A DNA stretch of 64,000 nucleotides from Parafrankia irregularis (GCF_001536285.1 NZ_FAOZ01000012.1:1-64000); one strand, 5' to 3'; numbered from the stretch's first letter, positions 9,270-17,933 are shown. Notes: generated from the letters alone by a model not told the origin. Program-made: numbers and translations.

Positions 9270-9456
9270 GCCCGCACCACAGCCGGCCCGCACCACATTT
9301 CCAGCCCGCACCACATATCCAGCCCGCACCACATCGCCGCACGACCCGACCGCCGCACGACCCGATCGCCACACGAGCCGCACGACCCGATCGCCGCAAG
9401 TCCCGGCATCACGTCGCCGCCGCACGTCCCGGCATCACGTCACGGCATCACGTCAC
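9270..9456. repeat. degenerate short tandem repeats in the intergenic region
   Basis: GCCCGCACCACA occurs four times (9270, 9286, 9304, 9322; spacing 16-18 bp). It is followed by CGCACGACCCGA-type units and then by CGGCATCACGTC-type units up to about 9456. The array ends just before the ribosome binding site of the amidohydrolase at 9471, so it probably forms the long 5' leader of that mRNA. Spacing is too short and irregular for CRISPR. A frame from 9216 reads through it as His/Pro/Arg-rich sequence unlike the family and is not taken as coding. Confidence 0.7.
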
Positions 9457-9470
9457 GGAAGGTGTCCAAG

Positions 9471-10409
9471 GTGGCTTCCGCGCACCCGTCCCCCGCCGCT
9501 CCGGTCGCTCACGACCGGCCCTGGCCGCTCGACCTCGGCGTGATCGACACCCTGGTAGGGCTCCCCCAGGACCCGGCCGCGCTGTACCGGCAGATCCGCT
9601 CGGTGCTGCGCGACAAGGAGTCGCGCGAGGACTTCGTGATGCCCGCGTCGTACATGTTCCACGACGTGCCGACCACCCACGAGGCGCAGGACGCGGACCC
9701 GGTGGCCCTCGTGCTCGGCGAGATGGACCGCCACGGCCTCGACGTCGCGCTGATCAGCCTGAGCGCGAACACCGAGGTCGCCCAGCGCGCGCTCACCGAA
9801 CACCCGGGCCGGTTCGTCGCCTCGTGGACCTGCGACCCGAACCAGGGCATGGCGGGGCTGCGCACCCTCGTCCGCATGCACGAGGAATGGGGTGTCCGCG
9901 CCGTCTCGCTGTTCCCGCACGGGGTCTCCCCGCAGGTCGCCATCGACGCGCCGCAGATGTACCCGATCTACGCCAAGTGCGTCGAGCTGGAGATCCCCGT
10001 CTTCGTCTCGGTCGGGATCGCCGGCCCCCGGGTCCCGTCCATGGTGCAGCGGGTCGAGCTCATCGACCAGGTGATGTACGACTTCCCCGAGCTCGTCTTC
10101 GTGATGCGCCACGGCGCCGAGCCGTGGACGGACCTCGCGGTGAAGCTGATGCTCAAATGGCCGAACCTCTACTACTCGACCAGCGCCTTCTCGCCGCGCT
10201 ACTACCCGGCGAACATCATCGACTACGCCAACACCCGCGGCGCAGACAAAATCATCTACGGCGGCTACTTCCCGATGGGGCTGAGCCTCGACCGGATCAT
10301 GACGGAGCTGGCCCAGGTCCCCCTCAAGGCGGAGGTGTGGCCGAAGTTCCTGCGCGAGAACGCCGCCCGCGTTCTCGGCCTCGGCGACACCGACAGGAAG
10401 ACCCCGTGA
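9471..10409 (+). CDS. amidohydrolase-family protein (amidohydro_2)
   Basis: The 312-aa protein is a TIM-barrel amidohydrolase similar in type to the one at 1459-2649. Recognisable stretches are LGVIDTLVG, VALISLSANTEVA, the barrel strand FVMRHGAEPW and the C-terminal DKIIYGGYFPMGLSLDRI. The usual LxGSDxP aspartate position is replaced by YGGYFP, as in the non-canonical actinobacterial subgroup, so metal-dependent catalysis is not assured. The start is GTG 9471, with GGAAGG 8 bp upstream; earlier in-frame starts run into the repeat array. It overlaps the acyl-CoA dehydrogenase start by 4 bp (GTGA), so the two are translationally coupled. Confidence 0.8.
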   Translation: MASAHPSPAAPVAHDRPWPLDLGVIDTLVGLPQDPAALYRQIRSVLRDKESREDFVMPASYMFHDVPTTHEAQDADPVALVLGEMDRHGLDVALISLSANTEVAQRALTEHPGRFVASWTCDPNQGMAGLRTLVRMHEEWGVRAVSLFPHGVSPQVAIDAPQMYPIYAKCVELEIPVFVSVGIAGPRVPSMVQRVELIDQVMYDFPELVFVMRHGAEPWTDLAVKLMLKWPNLYYSTSAFSPRYYPANIIDYANTRGADKIIYGGYFPMGLSLDRIMTELAQVPLKAEVWPKFLRENAARVLGLGDTDRKTP

Positions 10410-11560
10410 ACCTCGCCTTCTCCGACGAGCAGAACGAGCTGCGCCGGACGGTCCGCGACTTCCTCGACAAGAACTCGCCGGAGACCGAGGTCCGGCGCCT
10501 CATGGAGACGTCCGAGGGCTACGACCCGGACGTCTGGCACCAGCTCGCCGCCGAGCTGGGCATCGCGGGGCTGGCACTGCCCGAGGAGTACGGCGGCGCG
10601 GGCTGCGGATTCGTCGAGCTGGGCATCGTCCTGGAGGAGGCGGGGCGTGCGCTGCTGTGCGCGCCGCTGCTGTCGACCGTGGTCCTCGCCGCCTCCACCC
10701 TGCTCGAGCTGGGTGACGCGGGCGCCTGCGCCGACTACCTGCCCGGCATCGCCGACGGGACGACGCTGGCCACCCTCGCGCTCACCGAGTCCACCGGCCG
10801 CTGGGACGACCCCCACGCCATCACCTGCGCCGCGTCCCCGTCCCCGAGCGCGGGCTCGGGCTCGGGCTCGGGCGGCTGGACCGTCTCGGGCCGCAAGTCG
10901 TTCGTGCCCGACGGGCAGACCGCCGCGCTGCTGCTCGTCGTGGCCCGCACCGACGCCGGCCTGAGCGTGTTCGCGGTCGCCGCCGACGCCCCGGGGGTGC
11001 GGCGCGAACCCCGCGCGACGCTCGACCAGACCCGCCGGCAGGCCGACCTCACCTTCACCGCAGCCCCCGCCCGCCTGATCGGCACCGACGGCGCGGCCTG
11101 GCCGGCCCTGGAGCGCGTGCTCGACCTCGCCGCGATCGCCGTCGCCACCGAACAGGTCGGCGCCGCGTCGCGGGTGCTGGACATGGCCGTCGACTACGCG
11201 AAGACCCGAGTCCAGTTCGGCCGGCCGATCGGCGCGTTCCAGGCCATCAAACACAAGCTCGCCGACCTGCACCTGGCCGTCGAGTCGGCGCGTTCGGCCG
11301 CCTACCACGGCCTGTGGGCCGCGGCCGAGAGCCCGCTCGAGCTGCCGGCGGCGGCCAGCCTCGCCAAGGCCTGCTGCGGCGACGCGTTCGTCACCGCCGC
11401 CACCGAGAACATCCAGGTGCACGGCGGCATCGGCTTCACCTGGGAGCACCCGGCCCACCTCTACCTGAAGCGGGCCCACAGCTCCCGTCAGCTGTTCGGC
11501 AACGCGGCGCAGCACCGCCAGCGCCTCGCCCAGGTGCTGCTCGCCGAACTCCCCGCCTGA
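10406..11560 (+). CDS. acyl-CoA dehydrogenase (short form)
   Basis: The 384-aa FAD-dependent acyl-CoA dehydrogenase has N-terminal FSDEQNELRRTVRDF, the C-terminal helix signature YAKTRVQFGRPIGAFQAIKH and the end motif VHGGIGFTWEHPAHLYLKR. It probably forms a heteromeric acyl-CoA dehydrogenase with the next gene, as in mycobacterial steroid/cholesterol FadE pairs; that is inferred from pairing. An unusual Ser/Gly linker (SAGSGSGSGG) sits at the beta-domain near residue 150 and is encoded by a CGGGCT-type microrepeat. The start is GTG 10406, overlapping the previous stop by 4 bp. Confidence 0.9.
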   Translation: MNLAFSDEQNELRRTVRDFLDKNSPETEVRRLMETSEGYDPDVWHQLAAELGIAGLALPEEYGGAGCGFVELGIVLEEAGRALLCAPLLSTVVLAASTLLELGDAGACADYLPGIADGTTLATLALTESTGRWDDPHAITCAASPSPSAGSGSGSGGWTVSGRKSFVPDGQTAALLLVVARTDAGLSVFAVAADAPGVRREPRATLDQTRRQADLTFTAAPARLIGTDGAAWPALERVLDLAAIAVATEQVGAASRVLDMAVDYAKTRVQFGRPIGAFQAIKHKLADLHLAVESARSAAYHGLWAAAESPLELPAAASLAKACCGDAFVTAATENIQVHGGIGFTWEHPAHLYLKRAHSSRQLFGNAAQHRQRLAQVLLAELPA

Positions 11561-11621
11561 CGCACCCCACCATCCTTCTCGTAGCCGAACCCTCATGAAT
11601 CCCAGCGGAGGCGCAGACCCG

Positions 11622-12824
11622 ATGCCGAACCCAGCCGCCCCGGTGTCCGACCGGCCCGCCGAGGGGCGGTCGGAGTTCCAGGCCCGTGTCCACGAGTGGT
11701 TCGCCGCCAACGCGCCACGCAAGGGCTCACCGGAGGACTTCTCCGCGGTGCACATCGTCAGCGCCGCCACCGCCGAGGAGTACCGCGCGCAGGAACAGCA
11801 CGCGATCTCCGTGACCCGCGCGTGGCAGCGCAGGCTCTTCGACGCCGGCCTCGCCGGCCGCTCGTGGCGGCCCGAGTACGGCGGGCACGGCGCACCCGAC
11901 TGGCAGGACGAGGTCGTCATCGAGGAGCAGGCCCGCTGGGGCGTGTCGACGAAGATGTTCGCCGTCGGCCTGGAGATGGTGCCCGCGGTGCTGTTCGGGC
12001 ACGGCACGCACGAGCAGCGCGCCACCTTCCTGCCGCCGATTCTGCGCGGCGAGCACAGCTGGTGCCAGCTGCTGTCCGAGCCGGGCGCCGGCTCCGACCT
12101 CGCCAACGTGCAGACCCGGGCGACCCCGGTCGACGGCGGCGGCTGGTCCGTCACCGGCCAGAAGGTGTGGACGTCCAACGCCGGGTGCAGCGAGTACGCG
12201 CTGCTCATCGCGCGCACCGGCAGCCGGGAGGAGGGCCGTGCGGGCCTGTCCTGCTTCCTGCTGGACATGGCGCAGCCCGGTGTCGACATCCGGCCGCTGC
12301 GGCAGATGTCCGGGGCCTACCACTTCAACGAGGTGTTCCTCGACGACGCCCACGTGCCGGAGAACGGTCTCATCGGCGCCCCCGGCGAGGGCTGGGCCGT
12401 GCTGCGCACGATGCTCGCGAGCGAACGCGCCGCGATCGGCGGCGGCACCAGCGCCCGCTCCGCCACCCAGCTCGTCGGCCTGGCCCGCACCCTCGGCTGC
12501 GACGGCGACCCGGTCGTGCGGGACCTGCTGGCCCAGGCCGCCATCCGGGAGCGCACCCTCGACCTGCTGCGCGCCCGCATCGCCGCCGGCCACGCCGTCG
12601 CCGCCGCCGGCCCGACCACGAAACTGCTGTACTCCGAGCACGCCCGCCTCAGCGCCGACGCCGCGACCACCATCCTCGGGATGGCCGCGACCGTCGTCGA
12701 CGACGAGGTCTCCGCCCCGTGGATCGAACGGCTGCTGTTCGCCCCCGGCCTGCGCCTGGGCGGCGGCACCGACGAGATCCAGCGCAACGCCATCGCCGAA
12801 CGAGGCCTCGGCCTCCCCCGCTGA
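11622..12824 (+). CDS. acyl-CoA dehydrogenase
   Basis: The second acyl-CoA dehydrogenase (400 aa) has the FAD/substrate motif LLSEPGAGSDLANVQTRA and TGQKVWTSNA. Near the end it has LRLGGGTDEIQRNAIAERGLGLP, the flavin/ADP-binding tail. Sequence type resembles the FadE partner that carries the complete C-terminal signature. I prefer ATG 11622 with GGAGG 10 bp upstream; ATG 11595 is also in frame and would add 9 residues. The gene ends a plus-strand operon with the amidohydrolase and the first dehydrogenase. A 10-bp inverted repeat (12902-12911/12940-12949) lies downstream. Confidence 0.9.
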   Translation: MPNPAAPVSDRPAEGRSEFQARVHEWFAANAPRKGSPEDFSAVHIVSAATAEEYRAQEQHAISVTRAWQRRLFDAGLAGRSWRPEYGGHGAPDWQDEVVIEEQARWGVSTKMFAVGLEMVPAVLFGHGTHEQRATFLPPILRGEHSWCQLLSEPGAGSDLANVQTRATPVDGGGWSVTGQKVWTSNAGCSEYALLIARTGSREEGRAGLSCFLLDMAQPGVDIRPLRQMSGAYHFNEVFLDDAHVPENGLIGAPGEGWAVLRTMLASERAAIGGGTSARSATQLVGLARTLGCDGDPVVRDLLAQAAIRERTLDLLRARIAAGHAVAAAGPTTKLLYSEHARLSADAATTILGMAATVVDDEVSAPWIERLLFAPGLRLGGGTDEIQRNAIAERGLGLPR

Positions 12825-12911
12825 GCGGCCGCAGGCACCTCGTTCGATCGACGGAGACTGGCGCGGTGCCGCCGGATCGTCCGCGCCGTCGCAGAGAGCC
12901 CGCCCCGCTGG

Positions 12912-14158
12912 TTACGCCCGGACCAGGGTGACGGTGCGTCCAGCGGGGCTCGTCGCGGTGGTGATGACCGTGCGCTCGACGATGTCCTCGGCGTTCGGAC
13001 GCTGATCGAAGATGACGAGAACGCCGGTGGCCAGGCCCAGGCGGTCGAGGTAGCGGTCGAGTTGACCCAGACCCGCGCGCAGCGGGTCGGCCCGGCCCTC
13101 GCGCCACACCTTGAGCTCAAGAGCCTCCCGCTGGAGGCGGCGGGTGCCGTCCTCGGCGGTGTGTGGCCAGCGGATCAGCAGGTCCGTACGCCCGGTGCCG
13201 ACGCCGTACTCCCGGTCGACGTAGCCACCGCCGTTCACGACCCGCTGCAGAAAACCCATGAGCACCAGCTGGGGCGCCGCCTCGTGGTAGTAGTCACGAG
13301 AGGTGAGGAACTCGCCGTGCTCCATCCAGAATTCGGTGAACTCGCTGATCATTTTCGGCAGGTCGAAGGTGCCGTCGGGGCGCACGAACGACCGCGGGTC
13401 CGCGGTCACGCTTTCCTGGCGCGAGCAAGGATGAGCCGCTCCTTGGCCTGCTCCACATGGTCTGTGGTGATCGGCTCGACGGGTGGGACTCCGATCTCCT
13501 CGACGATCTCACGGGCGAGCGCGTTGACCAGCCACGGCTGGCCGGCGGTGAGCTCGACTGCCCGATCGACGGCGGCCGACGTGAACTCCCGGCCGGTCTC
13601 GGAAGTGTGCTGCGCGTAGAGATCCCGCACCTCGTTCGCGGTGAAGTCCCCCAGCCGCAGCGACTCCAGCTTGATGTTGAACGGGCTGGACGTCCCCAGC
13701 CGCGACGGATCCCCACCAGACGCGGCTTTGTAGTCGCGGACGTCGCGCAGCCCGCGCAGGGCGACCGAGGCGGGAAAGCTGTCAGGACGTCCACGGAAAC
13801 CATCTCGGAGCTGGCTGAGCACGCTGATCAGAGTCAGCCCGCGCAGAGAGTCGATCTCGTCGAAGAACAGCACCAGCGGCCGCGGGCAGGCCTGCGCCCA
13901 CGCTGTCAGGGCCGCTACGAGCAGGGCTCCTTCCGCGGCCTCGGGCCAGGCCGGAGGCCGCAGCGGGAGCGGCAGTGCTCGATCGGCCTCCGCCCGGATT
14001 CGTTCCAGGACCGCACGGGTCGCCGCGCTGATGTCGTCCTCCCACGCCCGCCCGGCCTCGCAGGAGAACAGCAGCGCGGCCTACCGGCCGGTCGCGGTCA
14101 GCTCACGGGCGAGCGCTTCCAGCGTCGTCGTCTTGCCCCGTTCGTCCGACGACGCCTG
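12912..14158 (-). pseudogene. decayed AAA ATPase with C-terminal PD-(D/E)XK domain
   Basis: Three pieces of one gene are visible. At about 14081-14158 a P-loop remnant (RGKTTTLEALARELTATGR) ends in an in-frame TAG at 14081-14083, where relatives continue with AALLFSCEAG. The same frame continues to 13406 with Walker B LVLFFDEIDSL and the tail EHVEQAKERLILARA-type helix, then stops. A second frame (12912-13409, overlapping by 4 bp) holds the nuclease-like end with GTGRTDLLIRW, EALELKVW and LGQLDRYLDRLG. Relatives as I recall them carry about 80 more residues at this junction, so an internal deletion with frameshift is likely. The N-terminus is missing and abuts the TetR stop. The 165-aa C-terminal piece could still be translated, but function is doubtful. 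Confidence 0.75.
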
Positions 14159-14166
14159 ACAGAGTC

Positions 14167-14817
14167 CTACCGCAGGACGGTCGCGGTGAGGGTGTCGACG
14201 ATCCAGTGTTCCCACCGGTCCGGCGTCCAGCCACAGTCGGCGAGCAGGTGGAACACCTCGACGCTGTTCAGGGCGAAGAAGATGTCGGTGGCCTCGTCCA
14301 CGGTCAGTCCTTCGCGTAGGCCCTGCTTGGCGGCGAGCTGTTCGGCGAGGACGCGCATGGCGGTGAGGCGTTGCCGCTGGTTGGCCTCCCACTGATCGGC
14401 CATGTCCGGATCGGTACCGGCGGCGTCGCGGACGATCCGCATGATCGGTGCGATACGAATGAAGATCGCCCGGCTGTTGGCGATCCAGATGGCCAGGGCC
14501 CTGCGGGCGTCGGGCTCCTCGCGCATCCGTTCCAGCCAGGGCCGCTCCAGCACCGCGGCGGGCTCGTCGTCGCCGGCCGCGAGGATGTCCACGCCCTCTT
14601 TGAGCACGGTGCGTTTGTTGCCGAAGTGGAAGTAGACGGTCTGGACCGCCACACCGGCCTGGGCGGCGATCTCGTCCAACCGGGTGGCCGCGTATCCCTG
14701 CCGCAGGAACAGGTCCAGGCCCGCTTCGACGATCCGTCGCCGGGTGGCGCGGGCCTGCTCCCCGCGGCGCGCGCCGCGCTTCGCCACGCTCTTGACATCG
14801 TCCGCCACGCGCTGCAC
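14167..14817 (-). CDS. TetR/AcrR family transcriptional regulator
   Basis: The 216-aa protein has an N-terminal TetR HTH: ATRRRIVEAGLDLFLRQGYAATRLDEIAAQAGVAVQTVYFHFGNK, ending with the classic recognition helix and YxHFxxK. The C-terminal ligand domain is unclassified. It is divergent from the VOC gene at 14885 with 67 bp between, and a TAGAG-N4-CTCTA dyad lies at 14837-14850. It therefore probably represses itself and the VOC gene. Its stop lies within a few bases of the decayed ATPase, as if insertion of the TetR/VOC unit had removed that gene's 5' end. Confidence 0.92.
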   Translation of the reverse strand: MQRVADDVKSVAKRGARRGEQARATRRRIVEAGLDLFLRQGYAATRLDEIAAQAGVAVQTVYFHFGNKRTVLKEGVDILAAGDDEPAAVLERPWLERMREEPDARRALAIWIANSRAIFIRIAPIMRIVRDAAGTDPDMADQWEANQRQRLTAMRVLAEQLAAKQGLREGLTVDEATDIFFALNSVEVFHLLADCGWTPDRWEHWIVDTLTATVLR

Positions 14818-14836
14818 TCTACGCTGGACGAAACAT

Positions 14837-14850
14837 TAGAGCTGACTCTA
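14837..14850. promoter_or_regulatory. putative TetR operator
   Basis: TAGAG-CTGA-CTCTA, a 5-bp inverted repeat with a 4-bp spacer, lies midway between the divergent TetR (start 14817) and VOC (start 14885) genes in a locally AT-rich stretch. Its size and place fit autoregulation by the adjacent TetR protein. Confidence 0.5.
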
Positions 14851-14884
14851 GAGTTCGGTCGCAGACATCTTGGAGGGGATCTGC

Positions 14885-15304
14885 ATGGGTACCGACGTGG
14901 GCCAACTACGCGGGTTTCATCACGTGAAACTCCCGGTCGCGGACATTGCGCGCAGCCGCGCCTGGTATCAGCGGGTGCTCGGCTTCGAGGTCGCGCTGGA
15001 GTTCGTCGAGGACGGCGTACTGATGGGCCTCGCGCTGCGCGACCCGTCCGGCACGGTGGAGCTGGCCATCCGGGCCGACGCGACACGGGCCGCCGCGCTC
15101 GCCGGGTTCGACCCGATCGCCCTCGGCGTGCCCGACGGGGCCTGCCTGCGGACCTGGGAGCAACGCCTTGACGACCTCGGTGAGCCGCACGGCGGGGTGG
15201 TCACCGGCCGCAGCGGATCGGTTCTCATCGGCCTGCACGACCCGGACGGCATCGAGATCCGCCTCTACACAGAGCACAACCACGAAGCAGGGAACCCGCG
15301 ATGA
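14885..15304 (+). CDS. VOC family protein (glyoxalase/bleomycin-resistance fold)
   Basis: The 139-aa vicinal-oxygen-chelate protein begins FHHVKLPVADIARSRAWYQRVLGF, the standard first beta-alpha-beta module with a metal-ligand histidine. It ends with LHDPDGIEIRLY, which holds the last ligand glutamate. It could be a lyase, dioxygenase or binding protein. ATG 14885 is preceded by GGAGGGG at a 6-bp spacing. It diverges from the TetR gene and is probably controlled by it. Confidence 0.85.
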   Translation: MGTDVGQLRGFHHVKLPVADIARSRAWYQRVLGFEVALEFVEDGVLMGLALRDPSGTVELAIRADATRAAALAGFDPIALGVPDGACLRTWEQRLDDLGEPHGGVVTGRSGSVLIGLHDPDGIEIRLYTEHNHEAGNPR

Positions 15305-15402
15305 GTTCCGCCCCGCACAGCCACTAGCGGCAGGCAAGACCGCCGAATCACCGGGATCCGGATCGCGGGACGACACTTCAATCCATTTCAGAGGGTGCTG
15401 CC

Positions 15403-16638
15403 ATGGTGGACCAGGAACGGGCGATAATGCTGCGACGCACCGAATGGTGGCTGTTTCGTCAGGCGTTACCAAAATTCATTGCGAAGCAGGGGTTCCGCAG
15501 CCACACGCTGGCCCGGATGTTCCCCTTCCTGTTCTTTGTCGACGTGGTGACCGCGGAAGAACCGCTCGAGGACTTCCTCGGAGCCGACTGGCGCGTCACG
15601 CTGGCTTTCTCCGTACTCCTGTCGACCGCGCTGTGGCTGTTCGTGACCCGTATCGGGCGTCGCCCGCCGCCCCCTGTACCGACCTGGCTGGCAGTCATTC
15701 TGGTGAGTGCATACTTCCTGGCAGCCCCACTGGCGGCCACGGTTTACGCCGCCGCCCGGCCCGAGGAGTTCCAGTCCGGCGACCTCACTGGGATCGTGAT
15801 CGTTGAGCTCGTCATCCTGGCTGTGGCGTTCGGGGTGGCGAACATCTCCACCCGGTACGGGCTGGTGGCGCTGTTCATGCATGCGCTCCGGCACGTGGCC
15901 GGCGATCTTCGCAACAGCTTCGGCCTGCTGGGACACGCCCTGCCGGCCGTGCTGTTCCTGACGGCCTTCCTCTTCTTCACCTCCGATATATGGGGGCTGA
16001 CCCAGCATCTGTCTCGCTGGCGCCTCGGCTTCCTGTTCGTCCTGTTCGCGGCGGTGATCGTGCTTGCCATCCGTGCCCGGTTGCGCGAGGAGCTGGACAA
16101 TCTGCAGACTTCCATGTCAACCCCGGAGCTGGAGCGGGCGTGCCACGGCACACCTCTTGAACCGGTCGCGGCAGAGCTGGCGCCGTTGGCGCAGGTGACC
16201 CGCCTCCAGCGGGCCGAAGTGCGAAACATTCTGCTGGTTCTGGCCTCCCGCCAGCTGATCCGGGCCACCGTGGTCGGCGTGGGCGTGTTTCTGTTCTTCG
16301 GGCTTCTCGGCCTGATCACGATCACCAGCCCCACCGCCAGGAGCTGGATCGGTGCGGCGCCCCGGGACCTCCTGCCCGGCATATCGGTGGAGACCGTCAA
16401 AGTGTCCGCCCTGCTCGCCGGCTTCAGTGTCATGTACTTCGCGGTCTCGTCGATGACCGACGGCGAGTACCGGCAGCGGTATTTCAACTCCGTCCTCAAG
16501 GAGATCAGCCGGGTTCTGGCCGTTCGTGCGGTCTATCTGAAGCTGCGGGAGACGACGCCCGGCCCCGCAGCGGACGACGCCGACGTGAGCGCTCCTCCGG
16601 CCCCGGAACCGCGATCGCCTGACGTCCTCTCCGCGTGA
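15403..16638 (+). CDS. multi-pass integral membrane protein, unknown family
   Basis: I do not recognise this 411-aa protein. It has six to eight hydrophobic helices, for example TLAFSVLLSTALWLFV, LAVILVSAYFLAAPLAATVY, VIVELVILAVAFGVA, LPAVLFLTAFLFF, LGFLFVLFAAVIVLAI and VVGVGVFLFFGLLGLIT. A soluble stretch (about 220-280) contains the charged RLREELDNLQ and RLQRAEVRN. The tail (from about 345) is cytosol-like with DGEYRQRYFNSVLKEISRVLAVRAVYLKL and a Pro-rich end. No transporter or enzyme motif is seen. It has no operon partner. Its stop codon is part of a long inverted repeat that probably ends transcription. Confidence 0.75.
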   Translation: MVDQERAIMLRRTEWWLFRQALPKFIAKQGFRSHTLARMFPFLFFVDVVTAEEPLEDFLGADWRVTLAFSVLLSTALWLFVTRIGRRPPPPVPTWLAVILVSAYFLAAPLAATVYAAARPEEFQSGDLTGIVIVELVILAVAFGVANISTRYGLVALFMHALRHVAGDLRNSFGLLGHALPAVLFLTAFLFFTSDIWGLTQHLSRWRLGFLFVLFAAVIVLAIRARLREELDNLQTSMSTPELERACHGTPLEPVAAELAPLAQVTRLQRAEVRNILLVLASRQLIRATVVGVGVFLFFGLLGLITITSPTARSWIGAAPRDLLPGISVETVKVSALLAGFSVMYFAVSSMTDGEYRQRYFNSVLKEISRVLAVRAVYLKLRETTPGPAADDADVSAPPAPEPRSPDVLSA

Positions 16639-16727
16639 CGACTCCCTTGCCAAATTCGGTCACGCGGAGGGCGTGAAGGTCAGGGCGCCAGCCCGGGCTC
16701 GAACAGACTGGCAACGGAGTCGTCACG
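16634..16727. repeat. 19-bp imperfect inverted repeat with 56-bp loop
   Basis: CGTGACGACTCCCTTGCCA (16634-16652) pairs with TGGCAACGGAGTCGTCACG (16709-16727), 18 of 19 positions matching. The loop contains a smaller hairpin TCACGC-GGAGG-GCGTGA. The left arm overlaps the stop of the membrane protein. A bidirectional terminator between two convergent genes is the simplest reading, but the long loop and lack of a T-run are unusual. Confidence 0.7.
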
Positions 16728-16809
16728 AGTGTGTGCACGTCCGTGTTGCCGCGCTCTCCGAGGCTTTCGCGTGGTTCAGCGTTGCGATCACGGTGAAGGT
16801 GGCACGCGA

Positions 16810-17832
16810 CTACCGGTACCGCCGCGCCACTGCGGTGAAGGCCTCCTTGGGCTCCCACTCCATGTCGGGGTAGGTACGCCCTTGGCGCCCTTCGAGGAGT
16901 TTGACGATGCCAAGGCTGGCGCGGTCCAGGTCGTCGCGGGGGTCGCCATCGGGGCGGTAGGGGAAGCCAGCCAGGGCGAAGAGATAGACGAATGCGCTGT
17001 CCACACCCTCGGTGTCGAAGATTTCCAGTAGTTCGTCGAGGTACGCGGCCTGGCCGGCCTCGTCGCGTTCGTACATCCCGTTCAGCCGCACCGGGGCCCC
17101 GGTGTGCGGGTCGTGTTCGACCACTTCCAGTACCCGCCCGCCCCGGTCCCCCGCGCCGCGGTAGGCCGCGGTGCCAAAGCCGGTCAGGGCCAGCGGCTTC
17201 GGGCCCCGCGCCAGGGCACGCACCCCCTCCCGGAATCGGTCGGCGACCTCCGCGGAGCGGATCAGCTCGAATGTCCTGAAGTCGAAGGGGGCCCAGTCGA
17301 CCTGCTCGAACTGGATGGACGCGTAGGTCAGCTTTCCCTGGAAGCGCTCGCGGATCGCTGCCGCGGCGTCGCGCAGGAAGGCGTTGATGCGCACGCCGAG
17401 CTCGCACATCGCGTGCGCTCGCCGCTCGGGATCGCTTATGAGCTGCGTGACCCGCTCCTCCGGGCTGTCGCCCGGCAGGAAGCCGCGGTTCATCACACTC
17501 AGCTCCACACCGGCGACGAACACGACTGTGGCGCCCTGCTTCCGTAGCCGCTCGGCGCGTTCGGCGCAGTCGCGGAAGAGCGCGAGGATCTGCTGTGGGT
17601 CCAGCTCCAGGGGATAGGGCGAGAACCAGACCTCCAGGCCGAGCTCGGCGGCGCAGCCGGCGGCCAGCTCCAGGCGGCCCGGGTCGCCGCCGATGATCTG
17701 GACCGCGTTGCAGTGCAGGTCGTCGCGGATCACGGTGAGTTCGCGTCGCACGACCACGGGGTCGAGGTGCTCGCGGGAGATCCGGCCGTGTGTGACGAGT
17801 CCGGTGTCGTAGGTCATTCCTCTGGCTCGCAT
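16810..17832 (-). CDS. TIM-barrel/glycosidase-like protein (often labelled 'abortive infection protein')
   Basis: The 340-aa protein has repeated beta-alpha units: RELTVIRDDLHCNAVQIIG, LELAAGCAAELGLEVWFSP, FRDCAERAERLRKQGATVVFVAGVELSVM, KLTYASIQFEQVDWAPFD and PLALTGFGTAAYRGA. This fits a glycoside-hydrolase-like TIM barrel with acidic residues at strand ends (VAGVELS, FEQVDW). Streptomyces homologues are, to my memory, labelled abortive phage infection proteins, but nothing here shows a defence role. The start ATG 17832 has GGAAGGG 8 bp upstream. It diverges from a TetR gene across a near-perfect 28-bp palindrome, so it is probably that repressor's main target and responds to a small ligand. 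Confidence 0.7.
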   Translation of the reverse strand: MRARGMTYDTGLVTHGRISREHLDPVVVRRELTVIRDDLHCNAVQIIGGDPGRLELAAGCAAELGLEVWFSPYPLELDPQQILALFRDCAERAERLRKQGATVVFVAGVELSVMNRGFLPGDSPEERVTQLISDPERRAHAMCELGVRINAFLRDAAAAIRERFQGKLTYASIQFEQVDWAPFDFRTFELIRSAEVADRFREGVRALARGPKPLALTGFGTAAYRGAGDRGGRVLEVVEHDPHTGAPVRLNGMYERDEAGQAAYLDELLEIFDTEGVDSAFVYLFALAGFPYRPDGDPRDDLDRASLGIVKLLEGRQGRTYPDMEWEPKEAFTAVARRYR

Positions 17833-17882
17833 GGCGTCATCCCTTCCATCGGTCGCGGTGGAGCCGAGACTCGCAGAAAAAA

Positions 17883-17910
17883 TGCGCGCACGCAAATTTG
17901 CGTACGCGCA
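17883..17910. promoter_or_regulatory. 28-bp near-perfect palindromic operator
   Basis: The left half TGCGCGCACGCAAA (17883-17896) and the reverse complement of the right half, TGCGCGTACGCAAA, match at 13 of 14 positions around a central AATT. It lies 24 bp before the TetR start (17934) and 51 bp before the divergent gene at 17832, where it could block both promoters. Length and symmetry are typical of a TetR dimer or double-dimer site. Confidence 0.75.
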
Positions 17911-17933
17911 GTCATCTGTGGAAGGCTGGCATC

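Noticed and set aside
9270-9456. Possible CRISPR array
   Set aside because: Units are only 12-18 bp, change type along the run and have no unique spacers; no cas genes are present.
16810-17832. Calling this gene a phage-defence (Abi) protein
   Set aside because: The name is inherited from database labels; the sequence shows a TIM-barrel enzyme-like protein under TetR control and no defence partner.
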